A stretch of 64,000 nt of DNA from Mangrovibacterium lignilyticum. Its GTDB lineage: Bacteria > Bacteroidota > Bacteroidia > Bacteroidales > Prolixibacteraceae. The notes under the pieces are model-generated. The model was not told where the DNA came from. It saw nothing but the letters and a program-made list of their open reading frames with translations, and searched no databases. Positions 8,541-17,913 of the stretch are shown in pieces. Positions within the stretch are counted from its first letter, which is position 1. Each line of letters opens with the position of its first letter. The DNA lies in contig NZ_WKLH01000002.1 of NCBI RefSeq assembly GCF_010882175.1, positions 496,001 through 560,000 of the forward strand. The letters run 5' to 3'. The translations under genes were made by a program, and so were the position numbers.

Positions 8541-9581
8541 TTATTCAACAACTTCGTATGTATTTATCGGGTTTTGTTTGTTCTTCAGGGCAATTTCACC
8601 AATCTCCCGACACTTAAAATACTCCTTTATCCGGTGATAGGCTTCTTCTGAAATCAATATCTGTCCCGGTGAGGCAGCTCCCTGCAGCCGTTGCGCCAAA
8701 TTCACGGCATCACCGATTACCGTATAATCCAGCCGCTTCAAACTGGAAGAGCCAATATTTCCGATCACCATTTCACCATAATTAATTCCGATGGAAACAT
8801 TCGGTTCAAATTTGACATGATTGGAAACCATCGGTAGTGAACTGATTTTATTACGGACAGCCAAGCAGGCATCAACAGCACGGTCCAGCTGATATTCGCC
8901 TTTAAAAACGGCCATAATCGCATCGCCAATAAACTTATCAATAAAGCCTCCGTGAGCAATGATTTCTTTCACCATCAAATCAAAATAGTTATTCAACAGC
9001 TCGACCACGGTGTCCGGCGATTCGTTCTCAGAGATCGCTGTAAACGAACAAATATCGATGAATACCACTGCTGCCTCAACTGTTTCGCTGCTCATTAAGG
9101 TGGTCTCAAATTCACGGGTTCCCATAAAATTCAGAACAGTCTCGTCAACATACATCTTTAGAATATTATTTTCTTTGATGGCCCGCATGGTTTCGCGAAT
9201 CTGTTTCACTTGCCGGATTGTTTTTTCCAGTGTCACTTCCAAATCCCTGAAATCAACTGGTTTGGTGATGAAATCGAAGGCTCCTTTATTCATCGCGGAA
9301 CGGATATTTTCCATATCGCCGTAAGCCGAAATGATGACTGATTTGAGCAGCGAGTGATTTTCCGACAGACGTCCGAGAAGTGTCAAACCGTCCATTTCAG
9401 GCATGTTGATATCGCTCAGGACCACGGCAACGTCCGCATGATCCTTCAGCTGTTCGAGTGCATGCCGTCCATTACTGGCAAAGACAAATTGATACTCCTG
9501 CTCCCTAATCTTTTTCCGAAACTTCTGCTTGACCAGAACTTCCAGATCCGCCTCATCATCAACCACCAGAATTTTTGTCAT
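8541..9581 (-). CDS. Response regulator with class III adenylate cyclase output
   Basis: Receiver domain (about 1-125) fused to a class III nucleotidyl cyclase domain (about 165-340). The receiver keeps the acidic pair DDE, the phosphoacceptor Asp57 (VVLSDINMPEMDG), Ser85 and Lys107. In the cyclase, metal-binding Asp176 (FIDICSF) and Asp220 (DKFIGDAIMAVF) are present, with transition-state Asn294 and Arg298 (DAVNLAQRL). Lys216 and Asp285 (LDYTVIGD) occupy the base-recognition positions as in adenylate rather than guanylate cyclases. The enzyme should therefore make cAMP when the receiver is phosphorylated. Its start overlaps the stop of the lone receiver by 4 bp, pointing to coupled translation. 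The likely phosphodonor is the large kinase upstream. Confidence 0.9.
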   Translation of the reverse strand: MTKILVVDDEADLEVLVKQKFRKKIREQEYQFVFASNGRHALEQLKDHADVAVVLSDINMPEMDGLTLLGRLSENHSLLKSVIISAYGDMENIRSAMNKGAFDFITKPVDFRDLEVTLEKTIRQVKQIRETMRAIKENNILKMYVDETVLNFMGTREFETTLMSSETVEAAVVFIDICSFTAISENESPDTVVELLNNYFDLMVKEIIAHGGFIDKFIGDAIMAVFKGEYQLDRAVDACLAVRNKISSLPMVSNHVKFEPNVSIGINYGEMVIGNIGSSSLKRLDYTVIGDAVNLAQRLQGAASPGQILISEEAYHRIKEYFKCREIGEIALKNKQNPINTYEVVE

Positions 9582-9955
9582 GAGCCTAGTTTTTTAATTT
9601 TTTCTTTTAAGCTGTTAAAGTCAACCGGTTTGGTCAGAAAATCGTCTGCCCCCAGTTCCATCGCTTTATTGTAGTTCCCAGAATCGTCGTAAGCAGTTAT
9701 CATCATCACAACAGGGGGTGGCGTGTGCTGTTTCACTTTGATGTTTTCGAGTAACTGTAAACCGCTCATTCCGGGCATATTGATATCCGAAAGAATAAGA
9801 ACCGCTTCATGTTGAAAGCTTTCCATTTTGTTGAGTGCATCTTCTCCTGAAAGCGCAAATTCAAAATCAAATTCACCCTTCCGGATTTCCCTCCGAAACC
9901 GCTGCATAAACAACGGTTGAATATCTTTTTCATCGTCAACAACTAATATTTTCAT
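9578..9955 (-). CDS. Single-domain response regulator (CheY-like)
   Basis: A stand-alone receiver of 125 residues. Acidic residues of DDE near residue 7, phosphoacceptor Asp57 (LILSDINMPGMSG), Thr87 (MMITAYDD) and Lys109 (FLTKPVDF) are all in place, so it should accept phosphate. There is no output domain. It overlaps by 4 bp both the end of the giant kinase gene and the start of the receiver-cyclase gene. It probably relays or drains phosphate from the same kinase and competes with, or tunes, the cyclase-bearing receiver. Confidence 0.9.
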   Translation of the reverse strand: MKILVVDDEKDIQPLFMQRFRREIRKGEFDFEFALSGEDALNKMESFQHEAVLILSDINMPGMSGLQLLENIKVKQHTPPPVVMMITAYDDSGNYNKAMELGADDFLTKPVDFNSLKEKIKKLGS

Positions 9956-12900
9956 CGTTCGTTTGTCGGTAATATGATTATAAATTCCGTTCCTGCATTG
10001 GGTGCAGTATTAACTTTTAACTCACCTTTATGCCCTTTGGTTATAATATCGTAGCTTAAGCTTAAACCCAAACCGGTACCTTGTCCGGTAGGCTTTGTTG
10101 TAAAAAAAGGTTGAAATATTTTTTCAAGCGCTTTGTCCGGAATGCCGGTGCCATTGTCCCCCACCCTGATCTCAATCTGATTTTCAAGCGCGATCGTTTT
10201 TAAACTGACCATTGGCTTATACTCTGGGCCTTCCAATGCTTTTCGGGCATTGACCGCATAAAAAGCATTATTGAACAGATTCAGCAATACACGTCCCAAA
10301 TCCTGCGCGATTACCTCAACCTTACCAATCGACACATCAAACTCAGTTTTCAATTCGGCATTGAAGGACTTATCCTTGGCCCGCAACCCGTGGTAAGCCA
10401 ATCGCAAATATTCTTCACCCAGTTTATTGATGTCTGTCGCTTGTTTATTCTGATCATCAATCCGGGAATGTTCCAACATACCTCGTACAATGCTGGCTGC
10501 CCGGCTACCATGATGATTTATTTTCTCCAGGTTTTGCTTCAGGTCATTCGTGATCTCGCCAACCTCATCGTAGTTTTTCTGAGCCATTTCGTCCTGCATC
10601 TCTTCCAGCAAATCGACGCTCACCTCGGCAAAATTATTCACGAAATTGAGTGGATTTTGAATCTCATGGGCAATACCGGCGGTCAGTTCTCCCAGTGAAG
10701 CCATCTTTTCAGATTGGATCAACTGCGATTGTGTTGCTTTCAATTCGGCAATCGTCTTTTCAATTTCACGAGTGCGCTCCCGCACTTTTTCTTCGAGGTT
10801 CTCGTAAAGACGTGTGTTCTCAATTGATATACCGATTTGCCCGGAGAGCATTTGCAACAACTCAATCCGATCGTTACTAAAGACTCCTTTCAGCAGGCTG
10901 TTTTCCAAATAAATCAAACCACTCAATTTTCCAAGGGCGGTGATGGGCACACACATAATCGAAGCTATTTTATGCTGCTGGATATATGGATCAGATCGGA
11001 ATCGTTCTTCTTGCAAAGCATCGTCAATGACAACACTCTCCTCCGTTCTCCGGCAAAAATTGACCACAGAAAACGGGACGAGTTCTTTTTCTGCAATCGG
11101 CGTTCCCGGTAAAATTTCGATCCCTGCTTTTCCCGATTGGCCAATCGCTTCAACATACAATTGATTGTCCCGCATCAATAAGAGACATCCCCGCTCGGCA
11201 CCGGCATTTTCGATGGTTATGTGCATCAGTTTCTTCAATAAGCCTTCATATTTCACCTCGCTGGCAATACTTTGCGATGCCTTTAACACACTGGCCAAAT
11301 CCAATGCCGATTTGCTGGATGTACCGGTCGATGTAGCCGTTCCTACCAGGTGGCTCAACCTTGGCTTATTCGTTTCAACGACCAATTCCGGAAAACGCTC
11401 TTCCAATTGCCAACACTTCAAGACGGCTCCCCAAGCCCGAAAAGCTTCCCGGGCTTTGCGGAAATACATTTCTTTTTGAGCGCAGAGACCGGCAGCTTCG
11501 CACATATTTCCGGCACACTCACTGGCAATAGCCACAACATGTTTAAATTGGTTCCGCTGGGCCGTCGCGATTGCTTTTTCGTAATACTGAAGCGCTTTCC
11601 CCACAGATCCTTCCATGGCATACCATTCGGCTTGCAACAGCTCCAAATGTTGATTGAAGTTTTGTTCATTGCCGTTTCTCCAGTACTTGAAATTTTTCAG
11701 ATGCGTCTTAAATTCCTTTCGATACTTACTTCTTTCTTTTTTATTCATATCGGAATAACAGGCTGATATGATGAGTGCGATATAGAAACTGTTCTCCGAA
11801 ATAATGATATCGCCAAGATTATTCTCAGCAAAATCGAGGACGACACGACTTTGCTCCAATGCTTCCTTCTTTCTTCCCTGAAAATAGAGTAGAAAGCATT
11901 TACTGGATTGATAAAAGCCTATTTTCGTTCGATTACCCTCCGCCATTAATCGCTGGCCAAACGCCTCACTATTAAAACTTTCATCATCCCAACTTCCGTT
12001 CTCTGTTTTTCCGGCCAAGGCTTTAGCAAGCTGATACAAGCTGTAAAAAAAGTCACCTCCCCCTTTTTCATTTCGAATCAGCCCCAAGTGGTCCCCGCTT
12101 TCGTCTAATAAAGTCTCCAACTGGTCTCCCAGCGCGAGCCGATAGCGCAAGGACAAAGCGACCGTGTAGCCTGTGAAAATATTATCGCCATTCATGACAC
12201 ACCCTTTCAACACTTCCGGAATTTGATCTAGAACCTCCCGTCTTGGATAGCGCCAATGGGCATAAAAACAGTAAATCGTATACGAGAGACGCCATTTCAC
12301 CAGAGGTGATTTCGTCCGTCTGTTTAGTTTTTCTGTAATTTCCCAAATCGAAAAACCCAGTTTTTGCAATTTCAATACTTCCAACACCAACACCGCAAAT
12401 CCGGAAAATCCCCAACCGCAAGCATTCGAAAAACCATGTTTGAGGTAGAGCGTTATCACCTGGAAAACAGATAACATCATCAGGAAACGATTTTCCTGGT
12501 AAGCACTGGTCGACAGGTCAATCATAAAGGTGTTGAGCGCGATCATTTCTTCATCAGTACAATCAGGCAACTCCGCCAATTTCTGTCGATCGCGATATTT
12601 TGTGTGAATTAAAACAAGATATTTCCCTAAGGTATATAACGAGCTTAGCTGTCTTCCCACTTCACTTTTTGGAAACCGAATACCGTAGAGCTTGGCTGCT
12701 TCCAAACCCAGACGCAAGGATTCGCGTGTATTCCCTATTTTAAGGTACAAGGAAGAGTGCATGTAATACACGTTCAGCTTTTCGAAATTGGTCCGGGCAT
12801 ATCCCAGTACCTCTTTGAAATATTGTTCGGCCAGGTCCGGATCGCCGTTCAGGTATTCACAAGTTCCCAATTCAAAGTAAACCTGAAACGTATTGTCGTA

Positions 12901-15297
12901 ATTCTGAACCCAGCTGAACGAATCGAGCAAGCTACGCGCTGTTCGCAGAAAATTAACTGCCAAGCCATAGGAGATCGATTCTTTTGCTTTTCGTGCAGCC
13001 AACAAACAAAGGCAAATTACACGGTTCTTCTCCTGCTTATCCTCAATCAAATGGCAGCTAATGACAAAGTGATTTAGTAGCTCGAAAATATCTTCCTCGA
13101 TCTGAATTTCCGTTCGGCTTTGCAACAACAAGCGACCAATGGCTAAATGCAGCAGCGCCAGTTCATCTTCAGTAATGAGATTATATGCAGCTTGCTGTAC
13201 TTTGTCGTGTGTGAATGAAAATGACGGACTTTGTGCGTTTAATTCTTGCTCGAGTTCCGGAGTCATGCGAACTGAACTCAATGCAAAGGTTCGGTAATGT
13301 TTATTTCCGGTGTGTAAATAACCTTCCTTCACGGCCGGAACAAGATCGAAATAAACCTGCGCCTGCGACCGCTCTGTACTATTGGCTAAATCCGACAGTT
13401 GAAAAGTATTTCCCAACACCGAAGCATACTTTAAAACATTTCGGGTATTCTCGGGCAGGACTGTTAGCCCTTCTGTCATTAGATCGATGACATTGTCGGT
13501 ATAGGCCAACTTATCAATTTTCTTTTGCTGCCAGCTCCACCCTTCTTTCGGATCTTTTCTCACCAACCGTCTATCGTACAGCGATTTTAAAAATCCGTGG
13601 ATGAAGAAAGGATTACCTTTGGTTTTTGTGTGTACATGAATGCCTAGTTTTTCCGCCTTTGCCATTGCCATACCAAATGAATCGGCTGTAATCCGGCAGG
13701 TCGTTTCCTGGTCCAATGGGTTCAAACTGATTGTTCTGACTTTGCTGTCTGATCCCTGCAATTGCTTTAGGGTAATCATCAGCGGATGCCCCTTGTCAAC
13801 CTCATTGTCACGATAGGCACCTAGAAGTAAAATCTGATCGTGTCGCGGATTTTCCAAAACCCGCTTAACCAGATTAAGTGAAGGTAAATCAGCCCATTGC
13901 AAATCATCCAAAAAGATCACCAATGGGTGCTCGGGAGAACTGAAGGCATAAATAAAGTCGAGCAAAACCGCATTAAAACGGTTCTCCTGCTCAGCCGGTT
14001 GCAATTTGGGCACCTCTACTTGCCTGGCCAATATTTTACTTAACAGTGGAATTACCTCTGTGATCAATCCGGCATTATCCCCCAAAACGCTGGTTACCCG
14101 ATCTCTCCAATACTCGATTTTAGCTTCCGGTTCGGAAAGCAAATTCTGAATAAATTCGCGAAAAGATTCGATAAATGCATAATACGGAATGTCCTTTTTA
14201 AATTGATCGAATTTCCCCGAGATAAAGGTTCCTCCGGCTTGAATAATCGGAAATTTGATGTGCCGAATTAATGCTGATTTTCCAACTCCGGAGTAACCCC
14301 CGACGAGGACTAAAACAGATTGAATTTCTGCTAATCGATGGTGATAAATGTCCATCAGTTGGTTGATCTCAGCCTCGCGGCCATAAAGCTTTTGACTCTG
14401 TTTATAATGCTCAACAAAATCGCTGGCTCCCGGCTTAAAATCGGCTAACATTTTACCCTTTTTCGCGTGCAATAAAACCAGCTCCAGATCTTCCTTCAGA
14501 GCTGCAGCATTACGATAACGGTCATCCGGATTTTTCTCCAGCAGTTTAAAAATGATCTGCTCAAAACCGTCAGGCATGTCTTCAACAACCGCACTCACCG
14601 GCAAAGGCTTCCGCGACAAATGAAAATGAATCACTTCTAAAGGATCCACTGAATCGAACGGCGGTTTTCCACTCAACAGCTCATACAACAAAATACCGCA
14701 TGAATAGAAATCGCAGCTCTTGGTTACAGAGTAAGTTGTTCGTCCGGTTTGCTCCGGAGCGATATAAGCCAAAGTTCCTTCAATTTGCTCCAGGTTTAAC
14801 AAATCGTTGGTTTCCGATTGCAAATTGGATGAAATTCCAAAATCGAGCAGTTTCAGCCGACCTTGCTGATCCAGCATGATGTTGCTGGGATTAATATCTT
14901 TATGGATAATTTCGTGCAGATGCAAATATTGCAATGCCTCAGCCAATTGAATCCCGATTTCGAGCACTTCCTTCGGGTACAATTTCCGTTCAAAAACCAA
15001 CTTTCTCAAGTCACTGCCATCAACATATTCCTGAACCAAGGTCACCACAACCCCATCATACAACAAATCATAAACCGCTGGAATTGCCAGATGCTTGAGC
15101 GACTTAAGCGTTTCGTATTCATGGGCTAGTTTTGAGGCACGGACAATATTGCCGTTGAGCAATTGCGACTGTTTCAAAACCACATGTTCACCATCAGCCT
15201 GTCGCTTAGCCAAAATGATCTCATTCTTTTCATTTTTAAAAAGCGTTCGCAACTCCTGGTAAGCTTGAGATAGAATCTGTGTTTCAGGCGCAATCAT
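9952..15297 (-). CDS. Ser/Thr kinase-ATPase-GAF-histidine kinase fusion
   Basis: Giant cytosolic signalling protein of 1781 residues. In order: a eukaryote-type Ser/Thr kinase domain (about 10-280; Lys42, Glu60, HKD at 132-134, Asn139, DFG at 152-154, but no recognisable glycine-rich loop), an AAA/STAND-type ATPase (Walker A GGYSGVGKS near 333-341, Walker B VIFLDDLQWAD), a long helical repeat region (about 650-1330), a GAF domain (about 1338-1493), a coiled coil and a histidine kinase (His1544 in GIAHEIQNPLNF; G boxes DNGTGIP and GQGTGLGLSLSYDI). No membrane segment is seen. I chose the ATG at 15297 because the longer frame overlaps the methyltransferase gene and lacks family similarity; this start lies 1 bp after the methyltransferase stop. 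Similar trifunctional kinases occur in cyanobacteria and other bacteria; the signal is unknown. Confidence 0.9.
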   Translation of the reverse strand: MIAPETQILSQAYQELRTLFKNEKNEIILAKRQADGEHVVLKQSQLLNGNIVRASKLAHEYETLKSLKHLAIPAVYDLLYDGVVVTLVQEYVDGSDLRKLVFERKLYPKEVLEIGIQLAEALQYLHLHEIIHKDINPSNIMLDQQGRLKLLDFGISSNLQSETNDLLNLEQIEGTLAYIAPEQTGRTTYSVTKSCDFYSCGILLYELLSGKPPFDSVDPLEVIHFHLSRKPLPVSAVVEDMPDGFEQIIFKLLEKNPDDRYRNAAALKEDLELVLLHAKKGKMLADFKPGASDFVEHYKQSQKLYGREAEINQLMDIYHHRLAEIQSVLVLVGGYSGVGKSALIRHIKFPIIQAGGTFISGKFDQFKKDIPYYAFIESFREFIQNLLSEPEAKIEYWRDRVTSVLGDNAGLITEVIPLLSKILARQVEVPKLQPAEQENRFNAVLLDFIYAFSSPEHPLVIFLDDLQWADLPSLNLVKRVLENPRHDQILLLGAYRDNEVDKGHPLMITLKQLQGSDSKVRTISLNPLDQETTCRITADSFGMAMAKAEKLGIHVHTKTKGNPFFIHGFLKSLYDRRLVRKDPKEGWSWQQKKIDKLAYTDNVIDLMTEGLTVLPENTRNVLKYASVLGNTFQLSDLANSTERSQAQVYFDLVPAVKEGYLHTGNKHYRTFALSSVRMTPELEQELNAQSPSFSFTHDKVQQAAYNLITEDELALLHLAIGRLLLQSRTEIQIEEDIFELLNHFVISCHLIEDKQEKNRVICLCLLAARKAKESISYGLAVNFLRTARSLLDSFSWVQNYDNTFQVYFELGTCEYLNGDPDLAEQYFKEVLGYARTNFEKLNVYYMHSSLYLKIGNTRESLRLGLEAAKLYGIRFPKSEVGRQLSSLYTLGKYLVLIHTKYRDRQKLAELPDCTDEEMIALNTFMIDLSTSAYQENRFLMMLSVFQVITLYLKHGFSNACGWGFSGFAVLVLEVLKLQKLGFSIWEITEKLNRRTKSPLVKWRLSYTIYCFYAHWRYPRREVLDQIPEVLKGCVMNGDNIFTGYTVALSLRYRLALGDQLETLLDESGDHLGLIRNEKGGGDFFYSLYQLAKALAGKTENGSWDDESFNSEAFGQRLMAEGNRTKIGFYQSSKCFLLYFQGRKKEALEQSRVVLDFAENNLGDIIISENSFYIALIISACYSDMNKKERSKYRKEFKTHLKNFKYWRNGNEQNFNQHLELLQAEWYAMEGSVGKALQYYEKAIATAQRNQFKHVVAIASECAGNMCEAAGLCAQKEMYFRKAREAFRAWGAVLKCWQLEERFPELVVETNKPRLSHLVGTATSTGTSSKSALDLASVLKASQSIASEVKYEGLLKKLMHITIENAGAERGCLLLMRDNQLYVEAIGQSGKAGIEILPGTPIAEKELVPFSVVNFCRRTEESVVIDDALQEERFRSDPYIQQHKIASIMCVPITALGKLSGLIYLENSLLKGVFSNDRIELLQMLSGQIGISIENTRLYENLEEKVRERTREIEKTIAELKATQSQLIQSEKMASLGELTAGIAHEIQNPLNFVNNFAEVSVDLLEEMQDEMAQKNYDEVGEITNDLKQNLEKINHHGSRAASIVRGMLEHSRIDDQNKQATDINKLGEEYLRLAYHGLRAKDKSFNAELKTEFDVSIGKVEVIAQDLGRVLLNLFNNAFYAVNARKALEGPEYKPMVSLKTIALENQIEIRVGDNGTGIPDKALEKIFQPFFTTKPTGQGTGLGLSLSYDIITKGHKGELKVNTAPNAGTEFIIILPTNER

Positions 15298-15298
15298 A

Positions 15299-16150
15299 TT
15301 AAGGCTTTTTGATGGATAGCAGACCGTAAAACCAAAGGTCATTTTCCAATGCTTCGTACTGTCGGATGGAAGCAAAATGGTTTCCATGATTGACCTTATT
15401 GCGTAAGCCAATTCCTTTTAAAAATTGACCAAATTTCCAGAGCTTGCTGGCCATGGAATACAAATGCCGTAGCGAAGGGCGTGTATATTGCGTGATATCC
15501 TGCATCTGAAAATCCGAGAATCCGCACGCTTCGGCATTCTGCTTGTGTTCTGTTTGTGTGTCAATATCCTTTATTGACCAGCCATCTAACCAGGCATGCA
15601 ATAAGTCTTCTCCGTCAGGTTGAAGAGGGCGATCGGTGCGAAAATAGTCAGCACAAATCAGCCGTCCACCGGGTTTCAACAAGCGATACGCTTCTTTGTA
15701 AAAATCGACTTTATCTGCTGAATGGCACATGCTCTCGCAAGCCCAAATCACCGAAAACGACTCATCCGCAAAATCGGTGCGGTGATAATCCTGTTCCGAA
15801 AACATCACTCTGGATTGAAGGTTTCTTTTCCCGGCTTCTTTTTGAGCAATGTCAACCTGGTGTGGAACCAAAGTAATGCCATTCACCTCCACATCAAACT
15901 GTTCGGCTAACCAAATAGAACTGGCTCCCTGACCACACCCTGCATCCAGAATGCGGTCGTCGTCGCCGATATTAACCTGATTCGCCATAACTTCATTCAA
16001 TCTCGTCAATGCTGTTCCGTGTGTGTTGGCCTGCTCATCGTGAAATCCAAAATGAACCGAACGTGTTTTTTGCCGAAACCACAATACGCGGTAATCAAGG
16101 CGGGTATTGTCGTAATAGCTGACAATTGATTTTTTGTATTCAAAATCCAT
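15299..16150 (-). CDS. SAM-dependent class I methyltransferase
   Basis: Soluble enzyme of 283 residues with a Rossmann-type SAM-binding core: motif I DRILDAGCGQGASSIWLAE (about 80-98), an acidic residue after the second strand, motif IV SFSVIWACESMCHSADK and the post-motif LLKPGGRLICADYFR. The layout resembles the UbiE/sterol/tocopherol C-methyltransferase group that acts on small lipophilic acceptors. It lies 16 bp downstream of the oxygenase-like gene and 1 bp upstream of the giant kinase, so it is part of the same transcription unit. The acceptor is unknown. Its pairing with an MpaB-type oxygenase suggests that both may act on one lipid or isoprenoid, but this is inference. Confidence 0.85.
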   Translation of the reverse strand: MDFEYKKSIVSYYDNTRLDYRVLWFRQKTRSVHFGFHDEQANTHGTALTRLNEVMANQVNIGDDDRILDAGCGQGASSIWLAEQFDVEVNGITLVPHQVDIAQKEAGKRNLQSRVMFSEQDYHRTDFADESFSVIWACESMCHSADKVDFYKEAYRLLKPGGRLICADYFRTDRPLQPDGEDLLHAWLDGWSIKDIDTQTEHKQNAEACGFSDFQMQDITQYTRPSLRHLYSMASKLWKFGQFLKGIGLRNKVNHGNHFASIRQYEALENDLWFYGLLSIKKP

Positions 16151-16166
16151 TTTTATTCTATTTTAA

Positions 16167-17564
16167 TTAGCCTTTCATTGCCCAATGGTCTTGCAGAGAC
16201 TGCGGAATCCGGAAGCCTGAATTTTTATCTTTTCTGAAGTGATGATTCAAAATGGCGATCATGATTCCACCAACTGATTTGAGAGAATCTTCAATCGCGT
16301 CCTCTTCCAATTGGTCGACCGGAAGGTCTGTTCCGGGCACATGGATCGAAATATGTAATCCCTTGATATGAATGTCAATTAACTGTTGATCCTTGGTTAT
16401 GTCACCGCCAAAGAAACTGACGACCACCAAGATCATCTCCTGAATCCAGGCTAAAAAACCCTTTTTCCGGTATTGCGATTTCTTCTCTTGCATGATTTTG
16501 TGATACTGATGCAATTCGTCCTTCAAATGGCCATCCAATTCGTCCTCATGATCTTCTGCTTTGTGGGGATCGGCATGTTTCTCGAACAGTTTATTGTATT
16601 TCTCATCCGTTGAAAATGTCGGACCGAGCATCCGATTAAAGCAGTCCGGGAATTGCTCATCAGCCAGCATTTTACGCATCATCAGCAAACTCAGTTTCTC
16701 AGGCAGGTGAAAATGATCCAATGTTTTAACCAAAGCTGTTGCCAGAGGTATTCCGGCTTCAGTTTTGTCCTTAAACAAATGAGCATACACTTTATGCTGA
16801 AGTTCCCATGCATCAGCTACATCTTTCGCGATCAATTCATCCTTGACCCCCATAATGCGTCCAATGGTTTTCCAGGTATGAAACCAGGCAGCCTGCTCTT
16901 CCTCGGTCAATGGCTCGCCTAGCATTTCCATCCCTTTAAAATATTCCAGCGAAAAAACCTGGTTCGTCGCAATCAGGTCTTCCTGACTGATAGGCTGCCC
17001 CCATTCTTTATTCCACTCCTCACCTTCAACCCGCGAATTTTTGATGAGATGCCGCATAGCTGAATGCATGATGCGAACTTTCAAAGCGGTCAGAATACCT
17101 CGTTTTTCAGGTGTCCACCAATGCTCATCCATCACGTCAAAAACAAATTGAGCAGTTTCGAAAACCCGACGTTCGGTATGCTCTTTCAATAGCTTGGTAA
17201 TTCGTAAAACATTGGCCGGTTTTTCAGCCATGTAAGTGTAGGGCAATGCACGGAAAAACAGGATAAAAACGAAATACATGCCTTTCTTTTTCCATACCTC
17301 GTGCGTCAGTTCAAACTGTCTGATGTCTTCCTCTGTAAACGGATAGGTAAGTTCCTTTTGCACAAAATCATGCATGACTTTAGGAAATTCCGTTGTGACA
17401 AAACTATCATTCGTTGCCATCTTTTTCAAAATGTCACGAAGATCCAATTCATCATCTGAATTATAAACTGCTAACACCGCGTCATCGCAAGCGGTATCCA
17501 TTTGCTGACGCAGTTGCTCCAAATCAATTCCATTCCATACAAACTGCAAGTTGTTCTTTCCCAT
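16167..17564 (-). CDS. MpaB/Lcp-type oxygenase family protein (DUF2236)
   Basis: Mostly helical protein of 465 residues. The central part fits the DUF2236 family that includes rubber oxygenase Lcp and fungal MpaB, with the run LKVRIMHSAMRHLI (a possible heme-ligand His plus conserved Arg) and the later segment ATNQVFSLEYFKGMEMLG followed by TWKTIGRIMGV. Characterised relatives bind a b-type heme and cleave or oxidise isoprenoid-like chains. A signal peptide is not evident, so it should act in the cytosol. The C-terminal third (about 320-465) is charged and has no feature I recognise. It is the first gene of the operon that leads into the methyltransferase and signalling genes. Catalytic activity is unproven. 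Confidence 0.7.
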   Translation of the reverse strand: MGKNNLQFVWNGIDLEQLRQQMDTACDDAVLAVYNSDDELDLRDILKKMATNDSFVTTEFPKVMHDFVQKELTYPFTEEDIRQFELTHEVWKKKGMYFVFILFFRALPYTYMAEKPANVLRITKLLKEHTERRVFETAQFVFDVMDEHWWTPEKRGILTALKVRIMHSAMRHLIKNSRVEGEEWNKEWGQPISQEDLIATNQVFSLEYFKGMEMLGEPLTEEEQAAWFHTWKTIGRIMGVKDELIAKDVADAWELQHKVYAHLFKDKTEAGIPLATALVKTLDHFHLPEKLSLLMMRKMLADEQFPDCFNRMLGPTFSTDEKYNKLFEKHADPHKAEDHEDELDGHLKDELHQYHKIMQEKKSQYRKKGFLAWIQEMILVVVSFFGGDITKDQQLIDIHIKGLHISIHVPGTDLPVDQLEEDAIEDSLKSVGGIMIAILNHHFRKDKNSGFRIPQSLQDHWAMKG

Positions 17565-17913
17565 TATTTCGTGTTTAGTTTTAGTTGCTAAGAATTACGC
17601 CCCAGACAGCTTGACTTTTTGGATGTATCAGATTGCAAAACCAGCTTATGAAGCGAGTCCCGTTATCAAATTGACCAGACAGAACACAGTATTAGTTAAT
17701 CCTGATTTTTATCGAATGCATTATTGACATTAGTTAGCTAATGCAAGCACGACAATAAGATACGTAATTCCTTTATTAGACTCAATAGCTTTGAGAAAAA
17801 ACTTCTAACTATATAAGTGAAATTTAATAAAGTAGGCTGAATGAATGGAAGGACCGAATGAAACTATACTCAAAATCACTGCACCAGAATAGCTTTATCA
17901 TGCTACAATAATA
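17565..17913. other. Intergenic region, 349 bp, no gene seen
   Basis: AT-rich spacer that must carry the end of the glycosyltransferase transcript and the promoter of the oxygenase-methyltransferase-kinase operon (both minus strand). The only clear structure is a dyad, CATTAG, loop TTAG, CTAATG, near 17728-17745, nested within a wider TGCATT/AATGCA pair. I could not pick out a convincing TAnnTTTG promoter. No RNA gene is apparent. Confidence 0.6.

Noticed and set aside
15298-15411. Longer N-terminus for the giant kinase
   Set aside because: It would overlap the methyltransferase gene by over 110 bases and adds sequence unlike a kinase N-terminus; the ATG at 15297 sits 1 bp after the methyltransferase stop.
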